DNA of 64,000 bases from Profundibacterium mesophilum KAUST100406-0324 (GTDB lineage: Bacteria; Pseudomonadota; Alphaproteobacteria; Rhodobacterales; Rhodobacteraceae): contig NZ_APKE01000026.1 in assembly GCF_009835145.1 (NCBI RefSeq), forward strand, positions 1-64,000, written 5' to 3'. The notes beneath the pieces were generated by a model. That model made no database searches, was not told the origin of the DNA, and saw only the letters and a list, made by a program, of their open reading frames with translations. This document shows positions 45,454-54,797 of the stretch, piece after piece. Both the position numbers and the translations under genes were made by a program. The number at the start of each line of letters is the position of its first letter. Positions within the stretch are counted from its first letter, which is position 1.

Positions 45454-45669
45454 CGCTGTGGTCCTCGCGTTCTGTGCATTCGCCTCGCGGCGCCGGGCCG
45501 ATATAACCACTCGGGCAGGGCTGCGAAACCCCCGTGGTCATCCGGGCGCGACGCGCGATACCGGCGATGGGGCGAGGCTCGGGGCCATGTCCGGGAATGG
45601 CCATGAGATTGTCGCGGAAGGGGTGGATGCCGCGCACCTATAACGATATTGCGCATCGTTGAAACAATG

Positions 45670-45698
45670 TTGCGCATGGATGCGCGCTTTCGTAAAGT
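45670..45698 (+). promoter_or_regulatory. Tentative promoter of the Lrp gene with TTGCGCAT repeats
   Basis: TTGCGC (45670-45675), 17 bases, TAAAGT (45693-45698), 30 bases upstream of the start. The octamer TTGCGCAT occurs here and about 22 bases earlier, and GTTACGAAA-type sequence follows, so the region may hold an autoregulatory Lrp site. Confidence 0.3.
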
Positions 45699-45727
45699 TA
45701 CGAAATTCTCAGGGGTAGGGTTCGACC

Positions 45728-46228
45728 ATGGCGGGTCACAAGCTGGATACCATCGATCGCATGATCCTGTCCGAGCTGCAGTCGGACGGGCGAATGACGA
45801 ATGTCGAACTGGCGCGCCGGGTCGGCATTTCGGCGCCCCCCTGCCTGCGGCGCGTCAGGACGCTGGAGGAGGCGGGCTACATTCGCGGCTACCATGCCGT
45901 CGTCGATCCGCGGCTTCTCGGCTTCGAGGTGCATGTCTTCGCGATGGTCGGGCTGCAGAGCCAGGCCGAGGCCGATCTCGCCGCCTTCGAGGAGCGCTGT
46001 CGCGGTTGGCCCCTGATTCGGGAATGCCACATGCTCAACGGCGAGGTGGATTTCGTGCTCAAATGCGTGGCGCCCGACCTGAGCACCTTCCAGAGCTTCC
46101 TGACCGAGGAGCTGACGGCCGCGCCGAATGTCGGCAGCGTCAAGACCTCCCTCGTGATCCGGGGGGCCAAGGACGAGCCCGGCGTGCCCTTCGACATCCT
46201 CGAGCAGCGCCTGGCGCGGGAGGCTTGA
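45728..46228 (+). CDS. Lrp/AsnC family transcriptional regulator
   Basis: A 166-residue regulator with an N-terminal winged helix (LDTIDRMILSELQSDGRMTN, recognition helix around ELARRVGISAPPCLRRV) and a C-terminal RAM ligand-binding domain. Family members respond to amino acids and usually regulate themselves and neighbours. It diverges from trxB; a link between them is possible but not shown. A second, RAM-only protein is encoded at 57104. Confidence 0.92.
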   Translation: MAGHKLDTIDRMILSELQSDGRMTNVELARRVGISAPPCLRRVRTLEEAGYIRGYHAVVDPRLLGFEVHVFAMVGLQSQAEADLAAFEERCRGWPLIRECHMLNGEVDFVLKCVAPDLSTFQSFLTEELTAAPNVGSVKTSLVIRGAKDEPGVPFDILEQRLAREA

Positions 46229-46250
46229 CGGGCCGTCCCCGGGCGAGCCG

Positions 46251-47045
46251 TCAGGCGGCGCCCAGGGTCTGATACTGCTCGACCGTCAGGCGCGGACAGG
46301 TCATGCGCCCGAAGCCCGACAGGCTCGCGACATGCGGGAAGAGACCCAGGAAAAGCTCGGTCATCGCCGGCCCCAGGCGCGCGGTGTCGACCGGGCCGGG
46401 ATGGTGGCTCTCGATCTCGACGCCGTTGACCGTCAGCAGGCAATGCTCGGCAAAACCGATATGGAACAGCTCGACCGACGCCACGGGTGTCACCTCGATG
46501 ACCGACATGCCATCGGCGAAGGGCGCGACGGGCACAAGGGCCGCCCCGTCGGGCGTTACCGTCCGCAATGCCGGCGCGCGATCCACCAGCCGGGCCGCCG
46601 GCCCGAGAACGAGATCGGGCATCGGGCGGCCGAAGCCGAAGGCGTCGGCGGGAATGCGATAGAGGCGGATCCCGCCGGCCTGTCCGATCGGGGCGGGCGC
46701 GAAGGCGCTGCTGCCCTTCCAGAGCAAGGTCTGAAGCCCGTTCGATGTCGACACGCGCATTCCCGGCAGCACGTCCTCGATAGCCACCGGACCCTCTTCC
46801 GTCGGCAGGAGCGATCCGCGCGCGAGGGCGGAAAAAGCGTCGCGGAACAGGGGGATCGACGGTCCCTTGCGCGACAAATCCTCGATCTGCCCGTCAGGGG
46901 CGAGCCAGCATGAGTGATAAAGCCGGTTGCAAGGCAGGTTGGGCGCCGGCGGGCGGGGCGCGCTCGGGATGCGCCGCTTGACGGTCCAGGGCACGTTGCC
47001 CGAGGGCGCCGGAACGCCGGTGCGCATGTGCGGGGTGTGGGACAT
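46251..47045 (-). CDS. Hint-domain protein without catalytic cysteine
   Basis: A 264-residue protein containing a Hint_2-type (hedgehog/intein) fold from about residue 68: LARGSLLPTEEGPVAIEDVL, TLLWKGSSAF and later HHPGPVDTARLGP. The start of the fold reads F71-S-A-L-A-R-G-S78; the cysteine or serine nucleophile that opens self-splicing Hint domains is not at its usual place. No signal peptide is evident. Similar orphan Hint proteins recur in Rhodobacteraceae, function unknown to me. It has a good promoter of its own and converges on the Lrp gene. Confidence 0.82.
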   Translation of the reverse strand: MSHTPHMRTGVPAPSGNVPWTVKRRIPSAPRPPAPNLPCNRLYHSCWLAPDGQIEDLSRKGPSIPLFRDAFSALARGSLLPTEEGPVAIEDVLPGMRVSTSNGLQTLLWKGSSAFAPAPIGQAGGIRLYRIPADAFGFGRPMPDLVLGPAARLVDRAPALRTVTPDGAALVPVAPFADGMSVIEVTPVASVELFHIGFAEHCLLTVNGVEIESHHPGPVDTARLGPAMTELFLGLFPHVASLSGFGRMTCPRLTVEQYQTLGAA

Positions 47046-47110
47046 GGTAGCAGCCTTTCGGTCTCACCACATCTGCATTGGCCCCCACCAATTTGCAGAA
47101 GGACAAGACA

Positions 47111-47140
47111 AGCATATGGGTTTGCGCAAGCTTATGTCAA
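47111..47140 (-). promoter_or_regulatory. Promoter of the Hint-domain gene
   Basis: Minus strand TTGACA (47135-47140) and TATGCT (47111-47116) with 18-base spacing. The spacer contains the perfect palindrome TTGCGCAA (47122-47129), a possible operator. The start codon is about 65 bases downstream. Confidence 0.5.
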
Positions 47141-47259
47141 AATTGCCCTGGAATTGACGCCGGTGCGGCGTCATTGCGCCGCCAGGCGCAACATTGTTCC
47201 GCGAGGCCGAGGGTCCGCCTGCCCGTGCCGGCATGCCGGCGCGGGCGGGCGCGGCCGCT

Positions 47260-47415
47260 TCAGGCGGAGCCGGCGCGCAGCGGCGCGGTCTGAAGGCGCG
47301 GGACAATCGTGGCGGCGGGCGGCACGCGGCCGGCGCTGCGTGCCCAGGGCAGGTTGGGTTGGGGCTTCGAGGCCTCGTCGAGGACCGATTTCATCCAGCG
47401 CGGGGTCTTCTTCAT
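47260..47415 (-). CDS. Small basic protein of unknown function
   Basis: A 51-residue protein starting MKKTPRWMKSVLDEASKPQ, with AGGAGA five bases before the ATG. Basic charge, a tryptophan pair in the N-terminal part and no membrane segment. I recall similar short proteins with a PRWMKS start in Rhodobacteraceae, but know no function. It lies 170 bp after pgeF and may have its own transcript. Confidence 0.65.
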   Translation of the reverse strand: MKKTPRWMKSVLDEASKPQPNLPWARSAGRVPPAATIVPRLQTAPLRAGSA

Positions 47416-47585
47416 GCCGATCTCCTGTCTCGCGGGCTCTTTCTGAGCGCATGCTGCAATGGTCGTTGCAGACAGACTGGTCGGGAAATCGGGCGTTCGC
47501 ATGGCGGAGACGGGGTAAGACCGCGCCGTTTCGCGGATCAAATCTGGCGCGATGGCGCGCCCGGACGGCGCGCGCCGCGCCGGTG

Positions 47586-48341
47586 TCACAGCCGGATGGC
47601 CGCGATCAGCCGCCCGTAATCGGCTTCCTTGAAATGCACCGAGCGGCGGTAGGAGTAGAAACGCTGCGGATCGGAATAGGTGCAGTGCCGGGTCCATTGC
47701 GCCCCGGCCACGCGCGCCAGCCCGAGCCGCGAGAGTCCGTAGCCCGGCAGGTCGAAATGCAGCCGGTCCGCGCGTCCGCGCGCGAAATGATGCACGCTTT
47801 GCGGATCGCGCGCGGCGAAGGTTTCCATGAACTCGGGGCCGACCTCGTAGGCGCGCTGGCTGATCGAGGGGCCGATCACCGCGTTGATCCGTTCGCGCCG
47901 CGCGCCCAGCGTCTCCATCGCGTCGACCACCGCTTCGAGAATGCCGGCGAGCGCTCCCTTCCAGCCGGCATGCGCCGCGCCGATGACCCCCGCTTCGGGA
48001 TCGCTGAAAAGCACCGGCTGGCAGTCGGCGGTCAGGATCCCGAGGGCGATGCCCGGCCGGTCGGTGACCATCGCGTCGGCCTCGCGCCGGGCGGGCGCCC
48101 GGTCCTCGATCACCGCCACCTTCGCCGAATGGACCTGGCGCATGGTGATGAGGGCCCCGGGCGCGACGCCCATCGCCTCGGCCACGCGGGCGCGATTGAT
48201 GCGCACCGCATCGCATTGATCCGACGAGCCCTCGCCGCAATTGAGCCCCTCGAAGACGCCGGAAGACGCCCCGCCGCGCCGGGTGAAGAAGCCGTGCCGG
48301 GTCGACAGCAGGCTGTCGGCCGTGATGATTTCGAGGGTCAT
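47586..48341 (-). CDS. pgeF: Peptidoglycan editing factor / laccase-domain protein
   Basis: A 251-residue protein of the YfiH/DUF152 multicopper polyphenol oxidoreductase-type family. Key metal ligands are in MRQVHSAKV, ILTADCQPVLFSD and AAHAGWKGALAG. Family members remove aberrant L-Ser from peptidoglycan precursors or act on purine nucleosides. The start overlaps the midA stop (TGATG), placing it third in the lgt operon, which suits a cell-wall role. Confidence 0.9.
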   Translation of the reverse strand: MTLEIITADSLLSTRHGFFTRRGGASSGVFEGLNCGEGSSDQCDAVRINRARVAEAMGVAPGALITMRQVHSAKVAVIEDRAPARREADAMVTDRPGIALGILTADCQPVLFSDPEAGVIGAAHAGWKGALAGILEAVVDAMETLGARRERINAVIGPSISQRAYEVGPEFMETFAARDPQSVHHFARGRADRLHFDLPGYGLSRLGLARVAGAQWTRHCTYSDPQRFYSYRRSVHFKEADYGRLIAAIRL

Positions 48342-49450
48342 GGGACGGTTCCCGGATCGAGGCCCGGAAGCGGTTGCGATCCGGAGCCGAACGACATTGC
48401 CTGGAAAAGGTGTCCCATTTGGGCGGGGTGGGTCAACCGTCGATGCGCGGCGACATGCGCCTCGAGTGCGGCGCCCTCGAGGTTGCGGGCGAGGATGCGT
48501 GCGCGTTCCGTGATCCCAAGGCGCTCGAGCCAGAGCCCCTGCGGCGTCGGGGCGGATGCATGCAGGCCGCCGGCGCGGGCCAGCGCGCCGAAATCGACAT
48601 GCGCGGTCAGGTCCGCCTCGCCGGGAGCCGCGAGGGGATGCACGCGGCAATGGGCCTGCACGGCCTGGAACGTGTCGCCGCGGGGCAGGGTGCTGCCGTA
48701 ATCCACGATGAGGGCCGCGCCGCCATGCGCCGCGATATGCCCGCCGATCGCGGCCGCGATGCCGGTGCCCTGCACGCAGGTCTCGACCATGTCGCCCTGC
48801 GCCGTGTCCCCGAGCCGGTGCGCCAGCGCGTCGAGTTTGGCGACCGGACCCAGGCCGAAGGCAAGGGCTTCGCCGCGCGCCATCACCATCCGCTCGCGCC
48901 AGCCGTCGCCATCGCGCAGGAATTGCCGGATCGGCAGCGCGTCGAAGAACTCGTTCGCCACGAGCAGAAGGGGCAGGTCGGGAAGTCCCGCGATGTCCGC
49001 GTGCCACTGCGGATCATATGCCGACAGGCGCTGTGCCTGCGCCGCACGCAGGCGCGGCGAGACCTCCACCAGGTGCAGCGTGACCGCATCGGCAAAGCCC
49101 GGCACGGCGGCGGCGGCGGCGCGCAGCGCGTCGGCCATCAACGTGCCACGCCCCGGTCCGAGCTCGGCCAGGGCGATCCGGTCGGGACGCCCCAGATCGA
49201 TCCAGCCCTGCGCCAGCGACAGGCCGACGAGTTCGCCGAACATCTGGCTGATCTCGGGCGCGGTAATGAAGTCGCCCTCCGCGCCCAAGGGGTCGCGGGT
49301 GGTGTAATAGCCCCATTCGGGATGCAGCAGGCAGGCCTGCATGTAGTCGGCGATGCGCATCGGCCCGGTCGCCGCGATCTGCCGAAGCAGGATTCCGGCC
49401 AGGGGCGTCGTGGCGGCGAAGCTTTCGCCCCGGTTCGCCGGGGCGCTCAC
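48338..49450 (-). CDS. Class I SAM-dependent methyltransferase, MidA/NDUFAF7 family
   Basis: A 370-residue protein with the family start [20 protein letters not shown] and the SAM motif [17 protein letters not shown] near residue 88, followed by [14 protein letters not shown]. Mitochondrial NDUFAF7 methylates an arginine of a complex I subunit; the bacterial target is not established. The GTG start overlaps the lgt stop as GTGA. The same order lgt-midA-pgeF is frequent in alphaproteobacteria. Confidence 0.9.
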   Translation of the reverse strand: MSAPANRGESFAATTPLAGILLRQIAATGPMRIADYMQACLLHPEWGYYTTRDPLGAEGDFITAPEISQMFGELVGLSLAQGWIDLGRPDRIALAELGPGRGTLMADALRAAAAAVPGFADAVTLHLVEVSPRLRAAQAQRLSAYDPQWHADIAGLPDLPLLLVANEFFDALPIRQFLRDGDGWRERMVMARGEALAFGLGPVAKLDALAHRLGDTAQGDMVETCVQGTGIAAAIGGHIAAHGGAALIVDYGSTLPRGDTFQAVQAHCRVHPLAAPGEADLTAHVDFGALARAGGLHASAPTPQGLWLERLGITERARILARNLEGAALEAHVAAHRRLTHPAQMGHLFQAMSFGSGSQPLPGLDPGTVP

Positions 49451-50340
49451 GCGGGCACCGGGCGCCGCCGCGCCCAGATAACGAAGCCGATGCCGATCGC
49501 GATCATCGGCAGCGACAGAAGCTGTCCCATGCTGAGCCCGGTGCCGCCGAGCCCGATCACGTGGCCGAGCGGGTTCGTTTCGGTGATGAATTGCGGGTCG
49601 GCCTGTCGCACGAATTCGACGGCGAATCGCGACAATCCATAGCCGATCAGGAAAACGCCCGTGATCTGCCCCGGACGTCGCAGCCAGCCGCGCCCGAAGA
49701 CCAGGATGATCAGGGCAATGCCGAGGATGATCCCCTCGAGACCCGCCTCGTAGAGCTGCGAGGGGTGACGGGCGCAGGGACCCTCGATGCCAGGGCAGTC
49801 CTGTGCCCTGATGCCGGGAAAGACGACGCCCCAGGGCAGGTCGGTGGGCCGGCCCCACAGCTCGGCATTGATGAAATTGGCGATTCGGCCGAGCAGCAGC
49901 CCCGGCGGTGTGGCGAGCGCCATGATGTCGAGCACGCTGGCCAGTGGCACCGCGCGGCGCCATGCAAAATACAGGCCCGCCGCCGCCACCCCCAGCATCC
50001 CGCCATGGAAGGACATGCCGCCCTGCCAGATCATCGCGATCTCGGCCGGATTGGCGAGGTAGTATCCCGGTTGATAGAAAAGCACGAAGCCCAGGCGCCC
50101 GCCGATGATGATCCCGAGGATCACGGAGGTCATCAGGTCATCGATCGCCTCCATGGTGAAGGGCGCGGTGCCGCCCGGCCACAGGGCGGGGCGGCGGACC
50201 GCCATGATCGCGAGGCGCCAGCCGGCGAGAATGCCCACGATGTAGGCCAAGGCATACCAGCGCAATGCGAGGGTGAAACCGCCGAGGTCGATCGAGAAGA
50301 TCTCGGGGGCGATGTCCGGGAAGGGGAGGATGGTTTGCAT
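49447..50340 (-). CDS. lgt: Prolipoprotein diacylglyceryl transferase
   Basis: A 297-residue membrane enzyme with about seven transmembrane helices that adds diacylglycerol to lipobox cysteines. The Lgt signature [20 protein letters not shown] and the blocks [10 protein letters not shown] and [12 protein letters not shown] are present. The ATG at 50340 starts [10 protein letters not shown]; an earlier reading is rich in Pro/Ser and not conserved-looking. First gene of the lgt-midA-pgeF operon, divergent from ubiK. Confidence 0.95.
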   Translation of the reverse strand: MQTILPFPDIAPEIFSIDLGGFTLALRWYALAYIVGILAGWRLAIMAVRRPALWPGGTAPFTMEAIDDLMTSVILGIIIGGRLGFVLFYQPGYYLANPAEIAMIWQGGMSFHGGMLGVAAAGLYFAWRRAVPLASVLDIMALATPPGLLLGRIANFINAELWGRPTDLPWGVVFPGIRAQDCPGIEGPCARHPSQLYEAGLEGIILGIALIILVFGRGWLRRPGQITGVFLIGYGLSRFAVEFVRQADPQFITETNPLGHVIGLGGTGLSMGQLLSLPMIAIGIGFVIWARRRPVPA

Positions 50341-50613
50341 GGCCTGACATGGGCCGGAACGCGGCGGCGAAGTCAACAGGCTTGCCCAGGGGGAAGCGCG
50401 CGCGGCGGGGCCGGGCTGAACGGGGCCGTCCATTCGGGTCGGGGCGGCCGCCTCCGGTCATGTGCATCGCCCTCTTCCTTCGGCCCCCTTCCTTAGATCG
50501 GGAGCCTTGCCCGCGCGGGACCGCATGCCGGAGGCCCGCGGGGGTCCGGGCGGCCCTTGCAGCGCGGCCGGCCCGCCGCCATATGATGCCTCATATCCAT
50601 TCAGGAGGCTTTG

Positions 50614-50874
50614 ATGCAGACACGCGGCAGAATGTTCGACGACCTTTCGCAGCTCATGACGAACGCGATGGGCGTGGCCCAGGGTGCGCGCGGCGAGGCG
50701 GAGAATGCCATGAAGGGCATGATCGACCGCTGGCTGGCGGACCGTGATTTCGTGACCCGCGAGGAGTTCGACGCGGTGCGCATCATGGCCCAGAAGGCGC
50801 GCGAGGAGAACGCGGCGCTGAAATCCCGGCTCGATGCGCTCGAAAAGGACGCGGCGGGCAACAAGAGCGTCTGA
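50614..50874 (+). CDS. ubiK: Accessory factor UbiK family (BMFP) coiled-coil protein
   Basis: An 86-residue protein of the BMFP/YqiC family, with a helical N-terminal part (FDDLSQLMTNAMGVAQGARG) and a C-terminal coiled coil (FDAVRIMAQKAREENAALK). UbiK helps UbiJ in aerobic ubiquinone synthesis and binds membranes. CAGGAGG precedes the ATG at 50614. Divergent from lgt. Confidence 0.85.
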   Translation: MQTRGRMFDDLSQLMTNAMGVAQGARGEAENAMKGMIDRWLADRDFVTREEFDAVRIMAQKAREENAALKSRLDALEKDAAGNKSV

Positions 50875-51182
50875 CAGCGCTTCCGGGCGGGCGTGCCATC
50901 CCTGCATGGCGCGCGGCGGGGTGCGAGAGGGCCGCCCGCCGCTCTCGCGGCCATGTGCGCGGCCCCCGAGGGGCCCGGTGGCGGCTTCGGCCCCGCGCGC
51001 GCTTTCTCCTGCCGTCATGCCCCGTGGGATCTGCGCGGGCTCCACGGCGTTTCTGGCAATGCTGTGCCGCGGGGGCGGGCGCGGCGAAGGTTCCGAACGG
51101 TCTTGCATCCCGTGCGGCGAGCCGCGATCTTGCCGCGAGCCCGCCCCCGACAGGCGCGGCGCGCGCCGGGGGAGGGCTACCG
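50875..51182. other. GC-rich gap before the dehydratase, no gene seen
   Basis: About 308 bases with only arginine/proline-rich open frames and several short GC dyads. No promoter or operator stands out. GGGGGAGGG at its end is the ribosome-binding site of the dehydratase gene. Confidence 0.5.
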
Positions 51183-52964
51183 ATGGGCAAGACGAAGAGT
51201 GCAGCGGGATTGCGGTCCCGCCAATGGTTCGACAACCCGGACAATCCGGGGATGACGGCCCTCTATCTCGAGCGGTACCTCAACCAGGAATACACCCGCG
51301 AGGAGTTGCAAAGCGACCGTCCGGTCATCGGCATCGCGCAGACCGGGAGCGACCTGGCGCCCTGCAACAAGATCCATGTCTTCCTGATGGACCGCATCAA
51401 GGCGGGGATCCGCGATGCGGGCGGGATCCCGATGGAATTTCCCGTCCACCCCATTCAGGAGACCGGCAAGCGTCCCACGGCGGGGCTCGACCGCAACCTG
51501 GCCTATCTGGGGCTGGTCGAGGTGCTGCACGGCTATCCCATCGACGGGGTGGTGCTGACCACCGGATGCGACAAGACCACGCCGGCCATGCTGATGGGGG
51601 CGGCGACGGTCGATCTGCCGGCGATCGCGCTCAGTGGCGGGCCGATGCTCGACGGCTGGTGGAACGGCAAGCTGGCGGGGTCTGGAACGATCATCTGGGA
51701 GAGCCGCCGCCTGCTGGCCGAGGGCGAGATCGACTACGACGAGTTCATGGCCCGTGTCTGCGCCTCAGCGCCCTCGCTTGGCCATTGCAACACGATGGGC
51801 ACGGCGAGCACGATGAACGCGATGGCAGAGGCGCTGGGCATGACCCTGCCGGGCTGCTCGGCGATCCCCGCGCCATTCCGCGAGCGCATGGCGATGGCCT
51901 ACGAGACGGGCCGCAGGATCGTCGACATGGTGCACGAGGATCTCAAGCCCTCCGACATCCTGACGCGCGAGGCTTTCGAGAATGCCATCGTGACCAATAC
52001 CGCGATCGGGGGCTCGACCAACGCGCCACCGCATCTGCAGGCGATCGCCCGCCATGCCGGCGTGCCGCTTGCGATGGAGGACTGGGAGACGATCGGCCTC
52101 GACGTGCCGCTGCTGGTGAACATGCAGCCCGCGGGCGCCTATCTGGGCGAGTCGTTCTACCGGGCGGGCGGCGTTCCGGCGGTGATGGGCGAGCTGCGCG
52201 CGGCGGGCCGTTTGCGCGAGGGTGCAATGACCGCGACCGGCCGCAGCATCGGCGCCAATCTCGAAGGCTGGTCGAGCCGCGACCGCGAGGTGATCCGCGA
52301 TGTTTCCGCGCCGCTGCGCGAGAAGGCGGGCTTCAAGGTCCTGCGGGGCAACCTCTTCGACTCGGCGCTGATGAAGACTTCCGTGATTTCCGAGGATTTC
52401 CGGCGTCGCTTTCTCAGCGATGCCGGCAAGGAGGGCATCCACGAGGGCGTGGCCGTCGTCTTCGAAGGCCCCGAGGATTATCACGAGCGGATCAACGACG
52501 AGGGGCTCGGGATCGACGAGCGCTCGATCCTCTTCATTCGCGGTGTCGGATGCGTCGGCTATCCCGGCTCGGCAGAGGTCGTGAACATGCTGCCCCCCGA
52601 CGCGGTGGTGCGCGGCGGCATCGCCCATCTGCCCACGGTGGGCGACGGGCGCCAGTCCGGCACCTCCGAATCGCCCTCGATCCTCAACGCCTCGCCCGAG
52701 GCCGCCGTCGGGGGCGGGCTCGCCTACCTGCGCAGTGGTGATCGGGTCAGGCTCGATCTGAACGCGGGCACGATGATGGCCCTCGTGCCCGAGGAGGAAT
52801 GGAAGGAGCGGCAGGCCGAATGGCGCGCGCCCGCGCTCGAGAACCAGACCCCCTGGCAGGAACTCTATCGCCGGCATGTGGGGCAGCTGGCCGAGGGTGG
52901 CTGTCTGGAGCTGGCCACGGCCTATCGCAAGGTCGCCCGCCAGTTGCCGCGCGACAGTCACTGA
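51183..52964 (+). CDS. IlvD/Edd family sugar-acid dehydratase (arabonate/xylonate dehydratase type)
   Basis: A 593-residue iron-sulfur dehydratase. The cluster cysteines appear in VVLTTGCDKTTPAML and SLGHCNTMGTASTMN, with a further CVGYPGSAEV, and the C-terminal GDGRQSGTSESPSILN is typical of pentonate dehydratases and not of dihydroxyacid dehydratase. It converts an aldonate to its 2-keto-3-deoxy form. The SDR and FAH-family genes that follow on the same strand point to a non-phosphorylative sugar-acid route. L-arabonate, D-xylonate, L-fuconate or galactonate are all possible substrates. Confidence 0.88.
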   Translation: MGKTKSAAGLRSRQWFDNPDNPGMTALYLERYLNQEYTREELQSDRPVIGIAQTGSDLAPCNKIHVFLMDRIKAGIRDAGGIPMEFPVHPIQETGKRPTAGLDRNLAYLGLVEVLHGYPIDGVVLTTGCDKTTPAMLMGAATVDLPAIALSGGPMLDGWWNGKLAGSGTIIWESRRLLAEGEIDYDEFMARVCASAPSLGHCNTMGTASTMNAMAEALGMTLPGCSAIPAPFRERMAMAYETGRRIVDMVHEDLKPSDILTREAFENAIVTNTAIGGSTNAPPHLQAIARHAGVPLAMEDWETIGLDVPLLVNMQPAGAYLGESFYRAGGVPAVMGELRAAGRLREGAMTATGRSIGANLEGWSSRDREVIRDVSAPLREKAGFKVLRGNLFDSALMKTSVISEDFRRRFLSDAGKEGIHEGVAVVFEGPEDYHERINDEGLGIDERSILFIRGVGCVGYPGSAEVVNMLPPDAVVRGGIAHLPTVGDGRQSGTSESPSILNASPEAAVGGGLAYLRSGDRVRLDLNAGTMMALVPEEEWKERQAEWRAPALENQTPWQELYRRHVGQLAEGGCLELATAYRKVARQLPRDSH

Positions 52965-53021
52965 AAACCGGCCGCGCCGGCGGCGGGACGGCGCGGCGAT
53001 CACCTCGGGGGGAGGGGAGCC

Positions 53022-53789
53022 ATGACAAGGGACGGACAAGGAAACGGTGCGGAAGGCCGCGTCATCGCGATCACCGGCGCCGGCAGCGGGATCGGCAAGG
53101 CCACCGCCGAGCTCTTTGCCGGGCGCGGCTGGCGCGTGGCGCTGATCGGCCGCCGGGCAGAGCCGCTCGAGGCGGTGGCGCGGGGCGCGGAAACCTGTCT
53201 CGTGCTGCCTTGCGACGTGTCCGATCCCGGCGCCGTCGAGGCGGCCTTCTCGCGGATCGAGGACCGCTGGGGCAGGCTCGACGTGCTCTTCAACAATGCC
53301 GGTATCGCCGCCCCCGCCGCCCCGATCGACGAGATCGCCGTCGCCGACTGGCAGGCGGTCTGCGACATCAACATCACCGGCGCCTTCCTCGCGGCGCGCG
53401 CGGCTTTCGGCCTGATGCGACGGCAGGAGCCGCAGGGGGGGCGGATCATCAACAACGGCTCCATCTCGGCCCATGCGCCCCGGCCCGGATCGGTGCCCTA
53501 CACCGTCAGCAAGCACGCGATGACCGGCCTGACGCGCACCCTGTCACTCGACGGGCGGCGCTTCGGCATCGCCTGCGGGCAAATCGACATCGGCAATGCG
53601 ATGACCGACATGGCGGAGGTCTTCACCCGCGGCGTGCCGCAGGCCGATGGCGCGGTGCGCGCGGAGCCGGTAATGGATGTCGCCCATGTCGCGGCCTCCG
53701 TGCTCTACATGGCCGAGCTGCCGCCGGAGGCGAATGTCCAGTTCCACACCATCATGGCCACGGCGATGCCGTTCATCGGCCGTGGATAG
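53022..53789 (+). CDS. Short-chain dehydrogenase/reductase
   Basis: A 255-residue classical SDR. Cofactor motif T18-G-A-G-S-G-I-G25, structural NNAG around 91, and catalytic S147, Y160 and K164. The arginine pair RR after the second strand (LIGRRAEPLE) allows NADP as well as NAD. Lying between a sugar-acid dehydratase and an FAH hydrolase, it may oxidise a 2-keto-3-deoxy acid at C4 to a 2,4-diketo acid, as in the diketo route of L-fucose/pentose breakdown. That role is inferred from context. Confidence 0.88.
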   Translation: MTRDGQGNGAEGRVIAITGAGSGIGKATAELFAGRGWRVALIGRRAEPLEAVARGAETCLVLPCDVSDPGAVEAAFSRIEDRWGRLDVLFNNAGIAAPAAPIDEIAVADWQAVCDINITGAFLAARAAFGLMRRQEPQGGRIINNGSISAHAPRPGSVPYTVSKHAMTGLTRTLSLDGRRFGIACGQIDIGNAMTDMAEVFTRGVPQADGAVRAEPVMDVAHVAASVLYMAELPPEANVQFHTIMATAMPFIGRG

Positions 53790-53843
53790 GCATGACGCGA
53801 TGGCCGTGATGGCGGCCGGGTGCCGTTTGCAAGGGAGACGAGA

Positions 53844-54695
53844 ATGAAATTGCTCAGAGTTGGGCCGGCCGGGGCGGAACGTCCTGCGATCCTGGATGCG
53901 CAGGGCACGCCGCGCGACCTGTCGGTGAAGAACATCATGCCGCTCGCGGGGGAGGGGGTCTCGATCGAGGCGCTCGACCGGCTGCGCGGCATCGATGTCG
54001 AGAGCCTTCCGCCGATCGAGGGCACCCCGCGCATCGGGTCCTGCCTCGGCTGGGTGCCCAATTTCTTCTGCGTGGGGCTGAACTATGCCAAGCACGCGGC
54101 AGAGGCCGGGGCCGAGCCGCCGAAGGAGCCGATCCTCTTTTCCAAGGCCAGTTCGGCGCTCTCGGGTCCGAATGACACGATTACCCTGCCGCAGGGATCG
54201 CGGAAGGGCGACTGGGAGGTCGAACTCGGCGTGGTGATCGGGCGCGACTGTCACGGCGTGTCGGAGGCCGATGCGCTGTCGCATGTCGCCGGCTACTGCA
54301 CCATCAACGACGTAAGCGAGCGCGAATTCCAGATCGAGCGCGGCGGGCAGTGGATCAAGGGCAAGTCCGCTCCGGGGTTCGGTCCGATCGGGCCTTGGCT
54401 GGTGACGGCGGACGAGGTTCCCGACCCGCAGGCCCTGCGCCTGTGGCTGTCGCTGAACGGGACGCGTGTGCAGGATGGCGAGACGTCGGACATGATCTTC
54501 GGGGTGGCCGAGATCATTTCCTACATGTCGCGCTTCATGCGGCTCCAGCCGGGCGACATCATCGCGACGGGAACCCCTTCGGGGGTCGGCATGGGGATGT
54601 CGCCGCAGCGGTTCTTGCAACCGGGCGACCGGCTCGAGCTCGAGGTTTCGGGGCTTGGACGCCAGGTCCAGGAGATCGCGGTAGCCGGCGGCTGA
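53844..54695 (+). CDS. Fumarylacetoacetate hydrolase family protein
   Basis: A 283-residue FAH-fold hydrolase with the blocks FFCVGLNYAKHAAEAG, ILFSKASSALSGPND, the metal ligands in DWEVELGVVIG, and GDIIATGTPSGVGMG. Close relatives cleave 2,4-diketo-3-deoxy sugar acids to pyruvate plus a 2-hydroxy acid, or act on acylpyruvates. The upstream dehydratase and SDR favour the first. The start at 53844 has AAGGGAGA upstream; an ATG at 53820 lacks it. A copy of the intergenic repeat follows. Confidence 0.88.
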   Translation: MKLLRVGPAGAERPAILDAQGTPRDLSVKNIMPLAGEGVSIEALDRLRGIDVESLPPIEGTPRIGSCLGWVPNFFCVGLNYAKHAAEAGAEPPKEPILFSKASSALSGPNDTITLPQGSRKGDWEVELGVVIGRDCHGVSEADALSHVAGYCTINDVSEREFQIERGGQWIKGKSAPGFGPIGPWLVTADEVPDPQALRLWLSLNGTRVQDGETSDMIFGVAEIISYMSRFMRLQPGDIIATGTPSGVGMGMSPQRFLQPGDRLELEVSGLGRQVQEIAVAGG

Positions 54696-54729
54696 GGCCG
54701 CAGCTTGCGCGCGGCGCCGCGCGCAAGCC

Positions 54730-54762
54730 CCTCCGGGGGAGGTATTTTCCGCGAAGATGAAG
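54730..54762 (+). repeat. Intergenic repeat, copy B
   Basis: CCTCCGGGGGAGG then TATTTTC, CGCGAA and GATGAAG. The front part is a perfect CCTCC/GGAGG hairpin followed by a T-rich run, 35 bases past the FAH-family gene stop. Confidence 0.6.
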
Positions 54763-54797
54763 CGCCGCTCGAAGGGGTGGGCGTCTCCTCCGCTCCG

